Both the position numbers and the translations under genes were made by a program. The notes under the pieces are model-generated. The model was not told the DNA's origin. It saw only the letters and a program-made list of their open reading frames with translations, and did no database searches. This document shows positions 52,232 through 61,253 of a DNA stretch of 64,000 bases, in pieces (position 1 is the stretch's first letter; every line of letters starts with the position of its first letter). The stretch is from Oceanobacillus limi (GTDB lineage: Bacteria > Bacillota > Bacilli > Bacillales > Amphibacillaceae), in assembly GCF_900111445.1 (NCBI RefSeq), contig NZ_FOHE01000001.1, positions 186,001 through 250,000 on the forward strand, read 5' to 3'.

Positions 52232-54730
52232 ATGCAAATAAAATCGAAAAAACTAGCAATATTGTTAACTATTTTACTTGTTCTTAGCAATATCACATTT
52301 TTACCTCAACCTACCGTTCATGCGGAAGCATTGGAAGATGCGGTTACAATTCTTGCTCTCGACGAAGAAGGAGAAAGTGTGCTCCCTTTAACTGCTGTAT
52401 CAATTGATGATGGAGATACAGCCTTCGATGTACTGTTGGAAGCCGGAGAAGAGCATCATGTAGAAATAGCCTATGATGAATATGATTTTGGGAACATGGT
52501 TACGGCAATTGGTGATGTACAACAATCAGACCCTTATTATTGGTCCTTTAATGTATACGGACAAGGTCCGGAAATTGGTGCTTCGGCCTATGAAGTGGAG
52601 AATGGTGAACACATTCTGTTTACATTAACGGATAACTTTAGCCCGTCGGTTCCCGTTACCGTGTCAGCGATTGATTTAGATGGAAACGCTGTCATTAATG
52701 AAACAGAAGTTACCTTAATGGATGGTGCCAGTGCATACGATGCCTTATATCAAGCTGCAGACAAGCATGGGGTAACTGTAGATGCGACCGTTGATGATAC
52801 GTATTTCACGTTTATCAACAACATTGGGAGTGTAGTGCTTGGGGAAACGGATTACTGGAATATTGCTGTTAATGAAGAAGCGTTAAGCACGAGTGTTGTA
52901 GCCCATCAGGTTCAAGCAGGTGATCATCTTCAATTAACTGTAGAAAACTTTGAAGAAGACCCAGAGGATATTCCAAGTGAGGAGGAAAATCCAGAGGAAG
53001 AAGAAACACCTAATCTACCAAGCATTTCTAACAAAGATATCCAATCATCAGTTGATGAGATCAAAGGTTATATAACAGAAAATAATATTTCCCTTGCATA
53101 TGGAAATGAATGGTGGGTATGGGGAGTCGCTCATACCGAACAAGAAATCCCTTCCTCTTATGTTTCTAGTGTCGAACAAAGAGTAAAAGAAATAGATGGG
53201 GAATTCCGAAGCATTTTAGATTTGGATAAGGTTATCATTGGTTTAGCTGCAGCGAATACCGATGCTACTGATGTGGCTGGATATAATTTAGTAGAAAAAT
53301 TAATCAATCACCGAAATTTTTTAAGCTCATCTATTAATATGCCAATCTATGGATTACTAGCACTTGATAGTGGCTCTTACGAAGCACCAAAAGAGACTAG
53401 AGATCAATTAATAGATTTTATCTTAGAACAAGAATATGAAGTAGGGGGATGGGCATTATTTGGTGACCGCCCTACAGCAGATATTACGGGAATGGCATTA
53501 ACTGCACTAGCACCATATCAAGATCGTGCTGATGTTCGTGCGGCCATTGATCGTGCCGTAGAATATTTATCACGAGAGCAGGATGATACGAGTGGATACG
53601 CAGAAGAATTCAATGGTGGAGATTCAAGTGAATCCGTTTCTCAGGTTATCATCGGTTTAACTTCAGTCGGCATTGATCCTACTAGTGAAGCATTTACAAA
53701 AGATGGTGGTAACCTGGTTCAACATTTGTTGAAGTTTAAGCAGAATGATGGGGGCTATAGCCATATTATTGACGATGATTATTCGATGGCCATGTCGACA
53801 CAACAAGCACTCTTGGCTTTGGTTGCCTATCAGAAATTTGTTAATGGGGATAAGACAACGGTTTATCAATTTCCGTTAACCGAAGATGATGATGGGAACC
53901 AAGACGACGATGATCAGCCAGAAAATCCTTCTAACCCGGACGATGATGATTCAGACCGTGGCCCAGATCATTCAGAAGATCCAACGAAAGAGGAACTAGT
54001 GATCACACCAACGATTGAGAATAATAAGGATGAAATGAAAATCACTGTTACGCTCGATGATTTAGAGGAGCTTTCAGGTCATGAATTGGTCGTTATTCAG
54101 CCGGATAAGGCTAGGGAACAGCCTTCAATGCGTATAGAATTGGCATATGATGCTCTTAAAAAAATAGTAGATCAAGGAAGCAGTTTAATCGTTGATAAAG
54201 GAGATGTTACATTACACATTCCACATGAGATTTTACAGCAGCTTGTAAACGAAGCAAATAATCAGCCAGTCGAAATTATACTCGACAAATTGGAGGATAA
54301 GAATGCTGTTGGTTCTGTGTACAACTTTACGATTAAAGGGAACGACCAGGAAATTCATGACTTCAACGGGAATGAGATAACAATGGTATTTGAAGTGGAT
54401 CCTGATCTTGTCAAAAATCCAGAGAAGGTGAACGTGTTTTACCTTAATGAAGAAACTGACAAATGGGAGGTCATCGAAAATAGCGCCTATGATGCTTCCA
54501 ATCATATTGTAACAGCAACAACAGACCATTTTAGTACATTTGGTGTTTTTGAAATAGAAGAAATCCAAAGTGGACAAAAGTCCAACGATGAAAAAGAAGG
54601 ATCAAAAGGTAGTGGAAAGGAATTGCCAAAAACAGCGACAGACATGTACAACTTTTTAATTGCTGGCATGCTTCTCCTCGTTGGTGGTGTCATTTTATTT
54701 GTAATCCAACGCAGAAAAGCAAGGGTTTAA
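52232..54730 (+). CDS. Sortase-anchored transcobalamin-like surface protein
   Basis: 832 residues. Signal peptide 1-31 (ends TVHA). Two tandem DUF4430 (transcobalamin C-terminal-like) domains at about 38-136 and 139-241; motifs are DGDTAFDVLLEA/DGASAYDALYQA and YYWSFNVYGQGPEIGASAYE/YWNIAVNEEALSTSV. After an acidic hinge an all-helical domain of about 275 residues (YGLLALDSGSYE, GGWALFGDRPTADITGMALT, QVIIGLTSVGIDP, STQQALLALVAYQKF) resembles the alpha/alpha barrel of transcobalamin/terpenoid-cyclase folds. An Asp-rich spacer, a beta domain (about 595-775), LPKTA at 798-802, a TM helix and RRKARV follow. Behind a B12 riboswitch and before an ECF transporter, it should bind cobalamin at the cell wall. 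AdoCbl should repress it. Confidence 0.9.
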   Translation: MQIKSKKLAILLTILLVLSNITFLPQPTVHAEALEDAVTILALDEEGESVLPLTAVSIDDGDTAFDVLLEAGEEHHVEIAYDEYDFGNMVTAIGDVQQSDPYYWSFNVYGQGPEIGASAYEVENGEHILFTLTDNFSPSVPVTVSAIDLDGNAVINETEVTLMDGASAYDALYQAADKHGVTVDATVDDTYFTFINNIGSVVLGETDYWNIAVNEEALSTSVVAHQVQAGDHLQLTVENFEEDPEDIPSEEENPEEEETPNLPSISNKDIQSSVDEIKGYITENNISLAYGNEWWVWGVAHTEQEIPSSYVSSVEQRVKEIDGEFRSILDLDKVIIGLAAANTDATDVAGYNLVEKLINHRNFLSSSINMPIYGLLALDSGSYEAPKETRDQLIDFILEQEYEVGGWALFGDRPTADITGMALTALAPYQDRADVRAAIDRAVEYLSREQDDTSGYAEEFNGGDSSESVSQVIIGLTSVGIDPTSEAFTKDGGNLVQHLLKFKQNDGGYSHIIDDDYSMAMSTQQALLALVAYQKFVNGDKTTVYQFPLTEDDDGNQDDDDQPENPSNPDDDDSDRGPDHSEDPTKEELVITPTIENNKDEMKITVTLDDLEELSGHELVVIQPDKAREQPSMRIELAYDALKKIVDQGSSLIVDKGDVTLHIPHEILQQLVNEANNQPVEIILDKLEDKNAVGSVYNFTIKGNDQEIHDFNGNEITMVFEVDPDLVKNPEKVNVFYLNEETDKWEVIENSAYDASNHIVTATTDHFSTFGVFEIEEIQSGQKSNDEKEGSKGSGKELPKTATDMYNFLIAGMLLLVGGVILFVIQRRKARV

Positions 54731-54736
54731 AGAGAA

Positions 54737-54773
54737 GGGTAATCTAGCAATCTGTTAGATTACCCTCATTTTG
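54737..54773 (+). terminator. Intra-operon hairpin (attenuator)
   Basis: GGGTAATCTA (54737-54746) and TAGATTACCC (54756-54765) form a perfect 10-bp stem with a TCATTTTG tail, between the surface-protein and lipoprotein genes. It may reduce transcript levels of the downstream transporter or stabilise the upstream mRNA. Confidence 0.6.
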
Positions 54774-54790
54774 AAAAAGGAGGATAAGAA

Positions 54791-55591
54791 ATGAAACGCT
54801 TTTTGTTCATCGTATTATCCATTTTAGTCACGTTATTTATATCTGCTTGTGAAAAGGATGATGTAATTTCACAAGCAGAGCAAAAGGAGCATACAACTAG
54901 AAGCTCTGAAGTTTACGAATCGGATCAGTCGGCAAAAGATGTCATTGAAGTGAATGAATCTAAGGAAACACCGAGAAATGATACCGAGGAAAAAGAAGAA
55001 GATTCGAATCAAGACGAAGGACAATCGGATGAAACTGGCTCAGATGAATCAAGAGTGTCTAGTGATCAAGTATCCGAGAATGATTCTAAGAACAAGAAAG
55101 AATCAAAGTCTAAAAAAACAAATGATAAAGCATCTGAAAAACACGGATCCAATCAAAGCAAACAGAAGGATTCCAAAGAAAAAGACGAAACGAAACCCAA
55201 GGAAAACGAGCAGGAGAAACCAAAGGAAGAAGAACCAAATCAAGATCCCAAAGATACAGTTACGGTTTCCATTACGACAGGAGAAGTCCGTGGAGTAGTC
55301 CTGCCGCCAACAACTGTGTTATACCAGGATGGTGATACGGCGTTAGACGCAACTCGTAGAATAACGAAAGAAAAGGGGATTCAAATAAGCGTTCGTGGTT
55401 CCGGCGCAACTGCATATGTAGAGGGTATTGATAACCTTTATGAATTTGATGAGGGCCCTTTAAGTGGGTGGTTAATTCGGGTAGACGGCATTCTTATCGA
55501 TCGAAGTGCAGGTGTTTATCCAATTGAACCGAATCAAACGATCGAATGGACGTATACTACGAACTATCTTGAAGATGGGATGCCAGAATAA
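54791..55591 (+). CDS. DUF4430 lipoprotein with long charged stalk (cobalamin relay)
   Basis: 266 residues. Lipoprotein signal MKRFLFIVLSILVTLFISAC (Cys20). Residues 21-160 are a low-complexity Lys/Glu/Ser/Asn stalk. The C-terminal domain (about 160-262) is a single DUF4430: DGDTALDATRRITKEKGIQI, YEFDEGPLSGWLIRVDGILI and GVYPIEPNQTIEWTYTTN. Membrane-tethered counterpart of the wall-anchored protein; probably hands cobalamin to the S component. Start: ATG after AAAGGAGG; the stop overlaps the EcfT start (TAATG). Confidence 0.88.
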   Translation: MKRFLFIVLSILVTLFISACEKDDVISQAEQKEHTTRSSEVYESDQSAKDVIEVNESKETPRNDTEEKEEDSNQDEGQSDETGSDESRVSSDQVSENDSKNKKESKSKKTNDKASEKHGSNQSKQKDSKEKDETKPKENEQEKPKEEEPNQDPKDTVTVSITTGEVRGVVLPPTTVLYQDGDTALDATRRITKEKGIQISVRGSGATAYVEGIDNLYEFDEGPLSGWLIRVDGILIDRSAGVYPIEPNQTIEWTYTTNYLEDGMPE

Positions 55592-56478
55592 TGATACGAG
55601 GTTTCCGGTCATTTCATCCAATCCTATTATTACTATACTATATCTTTGTGATTACTAGTTTTATGCTTTATCAACATCCATTTTTTCTTCTTGCTGGCAT
55701 TTGTCTGGTCCTAATGATTAACCTCATTCTTGATGGAGGCGAACAGTTAAAAAAATGGATGTGGATGCTAATAGGGATGAGCAGTTTAATCTTAATATTA
55801 ACGCCATTATTTAATCGAAGGGGAAACCATATTTTATTTTACTTATTTGAAAACCAAGTAACACTAGAGTCCATCATCCAAGGGATCATGATTGCAGCGA
55901 CTTTGGTTGGTATATTAGCCACCTTTCTGACATTTAATCTCATACTTACAGCGGATAAGTTTCTGTTTTTATTCGCAAGAGGATTTCCGCAGTGGGCAAT
56001 CTTAATCATGATTTCGATGCGATTTGTTCCATTGTTAATCCGGCGCTTGAAGGATATTGAACAAGTACAACAGCTCAAGGGACTATCGATTAAGCAAGGA
56101 AGTGTGAAACGTCGTGCCCATAATGGAATGTTATTCATCCAAATCCTGTTAACCTCATCCCTAGAAGAGTCGATTCAAACGGCAGATTCGATTGCGGCAA
56201 GGGGATATGGATTGCGAAAAAGAAGCAAATATCACCCTTATACGATGAAAGGCACAGATTGGACGGTTCTTACCGCCATGATCGTTTTATTTAGCCTATT
56301 AGTATTTGGCTGGTGGTTAGGAGATGGGGTGTTGTTGCTACAGCCCATTCTTGAGTCGGTTTGGTTAAGTGGCAGGGAATGGTTTTATTTTTCTATTTGG
56401 CTAGCCTTGATTGGAATACCAATGGTTACTGAAGGAAAGGAAGTACTAAAGTGGAAATACTATCTGCACAAAATGTAA
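55591..56478 (+). CDS. ecfT: ECF transporter transmembrane component (EcfT)
   Basis: 295 residues with five or six hydrophobic segments. The coupling helices carry the Ala-Arg-Gly motif in ADSIAARGYGLRKRSKY, and RFVPLLIRRLKDIEQVQQLK is the first coupling helix typical of CbiQ/EcfT. It links the ATPases to the substrate-binding S component. It overlaps the lipoprotein gene by 1 bp and the ATPase gene by 28 bp, so it is tightly coupled. Confidence 0.9.
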   Translation: MIRGFRSFHPILLLLYYIFVITSFMLYQHPFFLLAGICLVLMINLILDGGEQLKKWMWMLIGMSSLILILTPLFNRRGNHILFYLFENQVTLESIIQGIMIAATLVGILATFLTFNLILTADKFLFLFARGFPQWAILIMISMRFVPLLIRRLKDIEQVQQLKGLSIKQGSVKRRAHNGMLFIQILLTSSLEESIQTADSIAARGYGLRKRSKYHPYTMKGTDWTVLTAMIVLFSLLVFGWWLGDGVLLLQPILESVWLSGREWFYFSIWLALIGIPMVTEGKEVLKWKYYLHKM

Positions 56479-58091
56479 CATTTAGCTATCCTGACGCAAC
56501 AGAGTCTGTTTTGGACGATATTCATTTTACGATCCAGGAAGGAGACTTTGTGTTGTTATGTGGACCGTCGGGGAGTGGAAAGTCCACCTTATTACGTTTA
56601 CTTAAAGAGGAGATCGCACCACATGGTAATCTGGGAGGAAATATATATTATCGTGGAAGCATGATAAAGGAACAGGATCGGTTTCTTCTTGCAAAAGAAA
56701 TTGGGATGGTATTCCAGGATCCAGAAAATCAGATCGTGATGGAACGCGTGATGGATGAGCTTTTATTTGGTATGGAAAATATGGGATATACCACAGATAA
56801 GATGCGCAAAAAAGTGGCCGAAATGGTTCATTTCTTTGGTTTAAATGATCTGGTTAATAAAAAAACAGCAGAATTATCTGGGGGACAAAAACAGCTTATC
56901 AACCTGGCATCGGTTTTACTATTGGAACCAAAGCTACTGTTACTCGATGAACCAACTGCCCAATTAGATCCGATCGCAGCGAAGGAATTTATTCATTTGC
57001 TCGAAAGACTAAATGATGAATTCGGTATTACGATTCTTGTTGTAGAACATCGCATGGAAGAGCTTTTCTCTGTAGCGAACAGGGTGATGCTATTAGATAA
57101 GGGACACCTTGTTGTGGATCAAAGTCCGAGAAAAGCAGCTCATCAGATGTACCCGGAATTTCAATCCTTTTTACCTAGTACGGCCTTGTGTTACATGGGG
57201 ATTAGTCAGCAAGCCACTAAACCTGATCAAATACCATTGACGGTGAAAGAAGCAAAGCAATGGATTTCAACTCAGGAACTGAAGCAACCAACACAAGGAC
57301 ACGGGACGATTGTTGAAAAGAGTCCATTAATTGAATTAAAGGCAATTGACTTTCAATACACGAAACATAGTACGCCAGTCTTATATAACTTGTCTTTTTC
57401 TATAAACAAGGGAGAGTGGATGGCGCTTGTTGGTGCAAACGGAACAGGGAAAACAACATTGTTAAAATTGATTGGAGGATTGATTAAACCACAGCATGGA
57501 ACTATGAAATACAATGGGAAAAAGGTAAAAAACATAGATCCACAACAAATAGGCTACTTACCACAAAATCCAAGGATTTTTTTCCTGCATGACACGTTAA
57601 AAGAGGAGTACCAAGAGATTGCAAGGAAGCACCAAAAGAGGGAAGAAGAGGTACAGTCATTACTTGAGATTTTCCAATTGGCTGATTTACTTGATCGGCA
57701 TCCATACGATCTCAGTGGTGGAGAGTTACAAAAGGCAGCATTGGTTGGTATATTGCTAGGAAACCCTTCCATATTGCTAATTGACGAACCTACAAAAGGA
57801 ATGGATCCAAGCTTCAAAAAGGAATTTGGTTTGTTAGTACAAGGTTTAGTAGAGGAGGGGCTTACAGTTATTATGGTTACCCATGATATAGAATTTGCTG
57901 CTAGTTATGCGACTCGATGCAGTATGTTATTTCAAGGGGATATCACCGTAACAGAACCAACAAAACAGTTTTTTCAAGAAAATACGTACTATACAACAAT
58001 GATGAACCGAATAACCCGTGACTTTCATACGCCAGCCTTAGTAACGTTGGAGGAGGCGATGCTGTTATCACCAAACCATATTGGGTCTTAA
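56451..58091 (+). CDS. Fused double ECF ATPase (EcfA1-EcfA2 in one chain)
   Basis: 546 residues with two complete ABC domains. First: Walker A CGPSGSGKST (38-46), Q-loop VFQDPENQ, signature LSGGQKQ, Walker B LLLLDEPTAQLD. Second (from about 305): Walker A GANGTGKTT, signature LSGGELQ, Walker B ILLIDEPTKGMD and VTHD. ECF modules usually have two separate ATPases; fusion is seen in some dedicated (group I-like) systems. Start GTG overlaps ecfT. Confidence 0.92.
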   Translation: MEILSAQNVTFSYPDATESVLDDIHFTIQEGDFVLLCGPSGSGKSTLLRLLKEEIAPHGNLGGNIYYRGSMIKEQDRFLLAKEIGMVFQDPENQIVMERVMDELLFGMENMGYTTDKMRKKVAEMVHFFGLNDLVNKKTAELSGGQKQLINLASVLLLEPKLLLLDEPTAQLDPIAAKEFIHLLERLNDEFGITILVVEHRMEELFSVANRVMLLDKGHLVVDQSPRKAAHQMYPEFQSFLPSTALCYMGISQQATKPDQIPLTVKEAKQWISTQELKQPTQGHGTIVEKSPLIELKAIDFQYTKHSTPVLYNLSFSINKGEWMALVGANGTGKTTLLKLIGGLIKPQHGTMKYNGKKVKNIDPQQIGYLPQNPRIFFLHDTLKEEYQEIARKHQKREEEVQSLLEIFQLADLLDRHPYDLSGGELQKAALVGILLGNPSILLIDEPTKGMDPSFKKEFGLLVQGLVEEGLTVIMVTHDIEFAASYATRCSMLFQGDITVTEPTKQFFQENTYYTTMMNRITRDFHTPALVTLEEAMLLSPNHIGS

Positions 58092-58135
58092 CGAGCTTAG
58101 CAATTATCATATTAGTCGTTCTACTTGCTTTTCCT

Positions 58136-58756
58136 TTGATTAATCTAGAATACTATTTAATCCTAAGTATATTAATTATGATTGCCTCGTTTCTACCATT
58201 TATGATTCGTTTTTCAAGTCAACAGATAACGAGCAGGGAGCTAGTAATGTTAGCGATTTTGGGGGCCATTGCAGCTGTTAGCCGTGTTCCTTTTGCTTCA
58301 CTACCTAGTGTGCAACCAACATCTTTTGTAATTATTGTTTCAGCCATTGTACTAGGGCCACAGAGTGGATTTGTTATTGGAGTAACTGCTGCGATCGTCT
58401 CCAATATTTTTCTCGGCCAAGGTCCATGGACTCCGTGGCAAATGTATGCGTGGGGGATGATTGGACTTTTTGCAGGACTCCTTCGTAATACGTGGTTAAT
58501 GAAAAATAAGATTGGCAAATCGATGTTTGGATTTATCGTAGGATTCCTGTTTGGTTGGTTTATGAATCTGTGGTTTATTATTGGAGTCATCCAGGAAGTG
58601 AACTGGCAATCGATCTTGCTATACAATAGCACTAGTTTCTATTTTGATTTAGCACATGCCCTGTCGAATGTCTTTTTCCTTGTATTATTTAGTGCCTCTT
58701 GGATAAAGATACTTCGTCGTTTCAAGTGTAAATATGGGCTGTTCGAGCAAGTTTAG
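58136..58756 (+). CDS. ECF transporter S component, CbrT-like (cobalamin), start uncertain
   Basis: At least 206 residues, six hydrophobic segments. The core ELVMLAILGAIAAVSRVPFA, LPSVQPTSFVIIVSAIVLGP and GQGPWTPWQMYAWGMIGLFA fits S components predicted to carry cobalamin. The first usable start is TTG at 58136, without a ribosome binding site. The frame is open back to 58022 and codes VITKPYWVLTSLAIIILVVL from 58064, a natural first TM helix, preceded by GGAGGAGG at 58049-58056. The ATG at 58059 lies one nucleotide out of frame. A one-base indel, a sequencing error or a non-canonical start would explain it. Confidence 0.85.
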   Translation: MINLEYYLILSILIMIASFLPFMIRFSSQQITSRELVMLAILGAIAAVSRVPFASLPSVQPTSFVIIVSAIVLGPQSGFVIGVTAAIVSNIFLGQGPWTPWQMYAWGMIGLFAGLLRNTWLMKNKIGKSMFGFIVGFLFGWFMNLWFIIGVIQEVNWQSILLYNSTSFYFDLAHALSNVFFLVLFSASWIKILRRFKCKYGLFEQV

Positions 58757-58825
58757 AATGACAGTATATAAAATGCGACGTAGCAGCAGCGTGATTTCCG
58801 CTGCGGTCAGATGAGGAGCAGAAAC

Positions 58826-58910
58826 CACGCTCCAGACATGTTGATTCGACCGTTTAGCGGAAAGAGGTTCCACTTCGTCATTGGTGAGGATCGTGGTTCC
58901 GTTAAATGAT
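58826..58910 (+). repeat. Palindromic repeat unit A
   Basis: About 80% identical to 59018-59104. CGTTTAGCGGAA pairs with TTCCGTTAAATG through G-T wobbles. Shared blocks include CGGAAAGAGGTTCCACTTCG and GAGGATCGTGGTTCCGTTAA. Non-coding. Confidence 0.75.
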
Positions 58911-58936
58911 AAAAAATTGCTCAAATCAGGATTACG

Positions 58937-59013
58937 AGGATCCTCATTCCGCTATTAGACATAAATCAGTTAAAATTGTACAGGGAAATGGTAAATAAAG
59001 GAATGAGGATCCT
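58937..59013. repeat. 14-bp perfect inverted repeat between the repeat units
   Basis: AGGATCCTCATTCC (58937-58950) and GGAATGAGGATCCT (59000-59013) with a 49-nt loop. It lies exactly between units A and B. Confidence 0.8.
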
Positions 59014-59017
59014 AATT

Positions 59018-59104
59018 CACGTTCCAGACGGGTTATTTTGACCATTTAACGGAAAGAGGTTCCACTTCGTTTTTGAAGAGGATCGTGGTTCCGTTAAATG
59101 GTGA
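59018..59104 (+). repeat. Palindromic repeat unit B
   Basis: Same family as 58826-58910, with a fully Watson-Crick 12-bp stem CATTTAACGGAA/TTCCGTTAAATG. Probably a Bacillaceae intergenic dispersed repeat; here two copies flank a larger palindrome in the 836-bp gap before mqo. Confidence 0.75.
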
Positions 59105-59352
59105 ATACTAGAATATTAATTAATTAGTTGTTTCAAAGGCATGATTTTGAAGGCATTTTTTACACTGGATCCCATATAAGAAACATTATACTTTTGCATT
59201 TCCATTTGACAAAATTCTTTTTCATTCTTCTTTTTTCAGAAGTTTTTCAACACAATCCCTAGTATTTTGTGTTAATATAGACTAAGTAGATTGGTTTAGG
59301 TACATTTCGATATCGTAAGGAACATACGGAGAAATAAAGCGCGTATAATTAT

Positions 59353-59386
59353 TGCCTTAACCCTTGTCACATATGAGGTTAAGGCA
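59353..59386. other. Hairpin in the mqo upstream region
   Basis: TGCCTTAACC and GGTTAAGGCA form a perfect 10-bp stem with a 14-nt loop; no T-run follows. A second small hairpin, GTGGGAA/TTCTCAC with TTTTT, is at 59411-59432. Their role is unknown. Confidence 0.5.
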
Positions 59387-59503
59387 TTGGTTGTGTTTAC
59401 CTAAAACCAGGTGGGAAAACTTCTCACTTTTTATCAGCTTTTAAATAACTTATAATTATCTTATAATAGAAATATTTAAGTCTATCGTTTTTTGAGGAGA
59501 CAG

Positions 59504-59566
59504 AAAAGATGGGGGGATAAGGTCACACATTCGTAAAAGAATATGTGATCGTGCATCTTTTTTGCA
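59504..59566 (+). promoter_or_regulatory. Terminator-like structured leader before mqo
   Basis: AAAAGATG (59504-59511) pairs with CATCTTTT (59554-59561), enclosing a TCACA-ATTC/GAAT-TGTGA stem and ending in a T-run. It lies 30 bp before the mqo ribosome binding site, downstream of TATAAT-like boxes at 59451 and 59462, so it could attenuate mqo transcription. No known riboswitch class recognised. Confidence 0.45.
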
Positions 59567-59592
59567 AATTTTAGGGGAAAAGGTTGATAATC

Positions 59593-61095
59593 ATGAGCAA
59601 CAAAGAAAATAAGTCAGACGTCATATTAATTGGCGCTGGAATCATGAGTGCTACATTAGGAACACTCTTGAAAGAATTAGTACCGGAATGGAATATAAAA
59701 GTGTATGAGAAACTTGGAAAATCAGGAGAAGAAAGTTCGAATGAGTGGAACAATGCGGGAACAGGGCATGCAGCATTGTGTGAGTTGAATTATACGGTCG
59801 AAAAGCCAGATGGTTCACTAGATATTAGTAAAGCTATAAAAATTAATGAACAGTTTCAGCTTTCAAAGCAATTTTGGTCCTATCTAGTAAACAAAAAATT
59901 AATACATAATCCTCAGGAATTTATTATGCCACTACCACATATGAGTATGGTTCAAGGGGAACAAAATGTTAACTTTTTAAAGAAACGTTTTGAAGTGTTA
60001 TCAAACAATCCTTTATTTAAAGGAATGGAATTTTCCGATGATCCAGAAAAACTGAAGGAATGGATTCCGCTTATTATGCAAGACCGAAAATCAAATGAAC
60101 CAATAGCGGCTACCAAAATTGATTCTGGAACGGATGTAAACTTTGGCGCTTTAACGCGTAGGTTGTTTAAACAATTAGAGAATAAAAATGTGGATATAAA
60201 CTACAAGCATAGTGTTCAAGATGTAAAACGTACGAAGGATGGCTTATGGGAAGTGAAAGTACGTAATCTTGATACAGGTGTTGTTGAGAGCCAGACGGCA
60301 AAATTTCTCTTCATTGGTGGTGGAGGTGGAAGCCTTCATTTACTACAGAAATCTGGTATTCCTGAAGGGAAGCATATTGGAGGCTTTCCTGTAAGCGGAT
60401 TATTTATGGTGTGTAATAATCCAAAAGTGGTTGCGAAGCATCATGCAAAAGTATACGGAAAAGCTAAAGTTGGGGCGCCACCAATGTCGGTACCACATCT
60501 TGATACAAGGTTTATCGAAAATAAAAAGTCCTTGTTATTTGGGCCGTTTGCAGGATTCTCGCCTAAATTTTTGAAAACGGGTTCTTTACTTGATTTAGTA
60601 ACTTCCGTGAAGCCACATAACCTTTTTACCATGTTAGCAGCTGGTGCAAAAAACATGGCATTAACCAAATACTTGATCCAGCAAGTGATGCTCTCAAAAG
60701 AAAAGCGCATGGAAGAGTTACGCGAATTTATCCCGGACGCTAAAAGTGAGGATTGGGATTTAGTTATAGCTGGTCAACGTGTTCAGGTTATTAAAGATAC
60801 GGAAGCTGGTGGAAAAGGAACCCTCCAGTTTGGTACCGAAGTAATTACTGGTGCAGATGGATCGGTTGCTGCATTATTAGGGGCATCTCCGGGTGCTTCC
60901 ACAGCCGTTCACGTAATGCTTGAAGTAATTAATAAATGCTTCCCACAACATATGAAAGAGTGGGAGCCGAAAATCAAAGAAATGATCCCATCCTATGGCG
61001 TATCATTAATGGATAATCCAGAACTTCTACATGAAATAAATGTATCAACTGCAGAAGCACTTGACCTCAATGATAATGAGCAAGCATTCTGTTAA
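59593..61095 (+). CDS. mqo: Malate:quinone oxidoreductase
   Basis: 500 residues, FAD-dependent, membrane-associated; oxidises L-malate to oxaloacetate and reduces quinone, bypassing NAD malate dehydrogenase. Signature pieces: [76 protein letters not shown] and [19 protein letters not shown]. Length matches the family. The ATG at 59593 follows AAAAGG; TTG at 59584 is unlikely. A strong terminator follows. Confidence 0.97.
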   Translation: MSNKENKSDVILIGAGIMSATLGTLLKELVPEWNIKVYEKLGKSGEESSNEWNNAGTGHAALCELNYTVEKPDGSLDISKAIKINEQFQLSKQFWSYLVNKKLIHNPQEFIMPLPHMSMVQGEQNVNFLKKRFEVLSNNPLFKGMEFSDDPEKLKEWIPLIMQDRKSNEPIAATKIDSGTDVNFGALTRRLFKQLENKNVDINYKHSVQDVKRTKDGLWEVKVRNLDTGVVESQTAKFLFIGGGGGSLHLLQKSGIPEGKHIGGFPVSGLFMVCNNPKVVAKHHAKVYGKAKVGAPPMSVPHLDTRFIENKKSLLFGPFAGFSPKFLKTGSLLDLVTSVKPHNLFTMLAAGAKNMALTKYLIQQVMLSKEKRMEELREFIPDAKSEDWDLVIAGQRVQVIKDTEAGGKGTLQFGTEVITGADGSVAALLGASPGASTAVHVMLEVINKCFPQHMKEWEPKIKEMIPSYGVSLMDNPELLHEINVSTAEALDLNDNEQAFC

Positions 61096-61113
61096 TTAAT
61101 ATGAAATGAAAGT

Positions 61114-61147
61114 AAAACCTTTGATCTCGATTTGATCAAAGGTTTTT
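61114..61147 (+). terminator. mqo terminator
   Basis: AACCTTTGATC and GATCAAAGGTT, an 11-bp perfect stem, then TTTTTT. Confidence 0.92.
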
Positions 61148-61253
61148 TCATTTTCTTTCTATCTCTCTGGAGTGGGTGAATTGACTGTATATTAATAATT
61201 GTATGATATAATTTACAATATCATTGTTTGAAATAATGCGGGAGGGATGTAAA

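Noticed and set aside
58826-59104. CRISPR array
   Set aside because: Only two repeat units of about 85 bp with a palindromic middle; no regular short spacers and no cas genes in the window.
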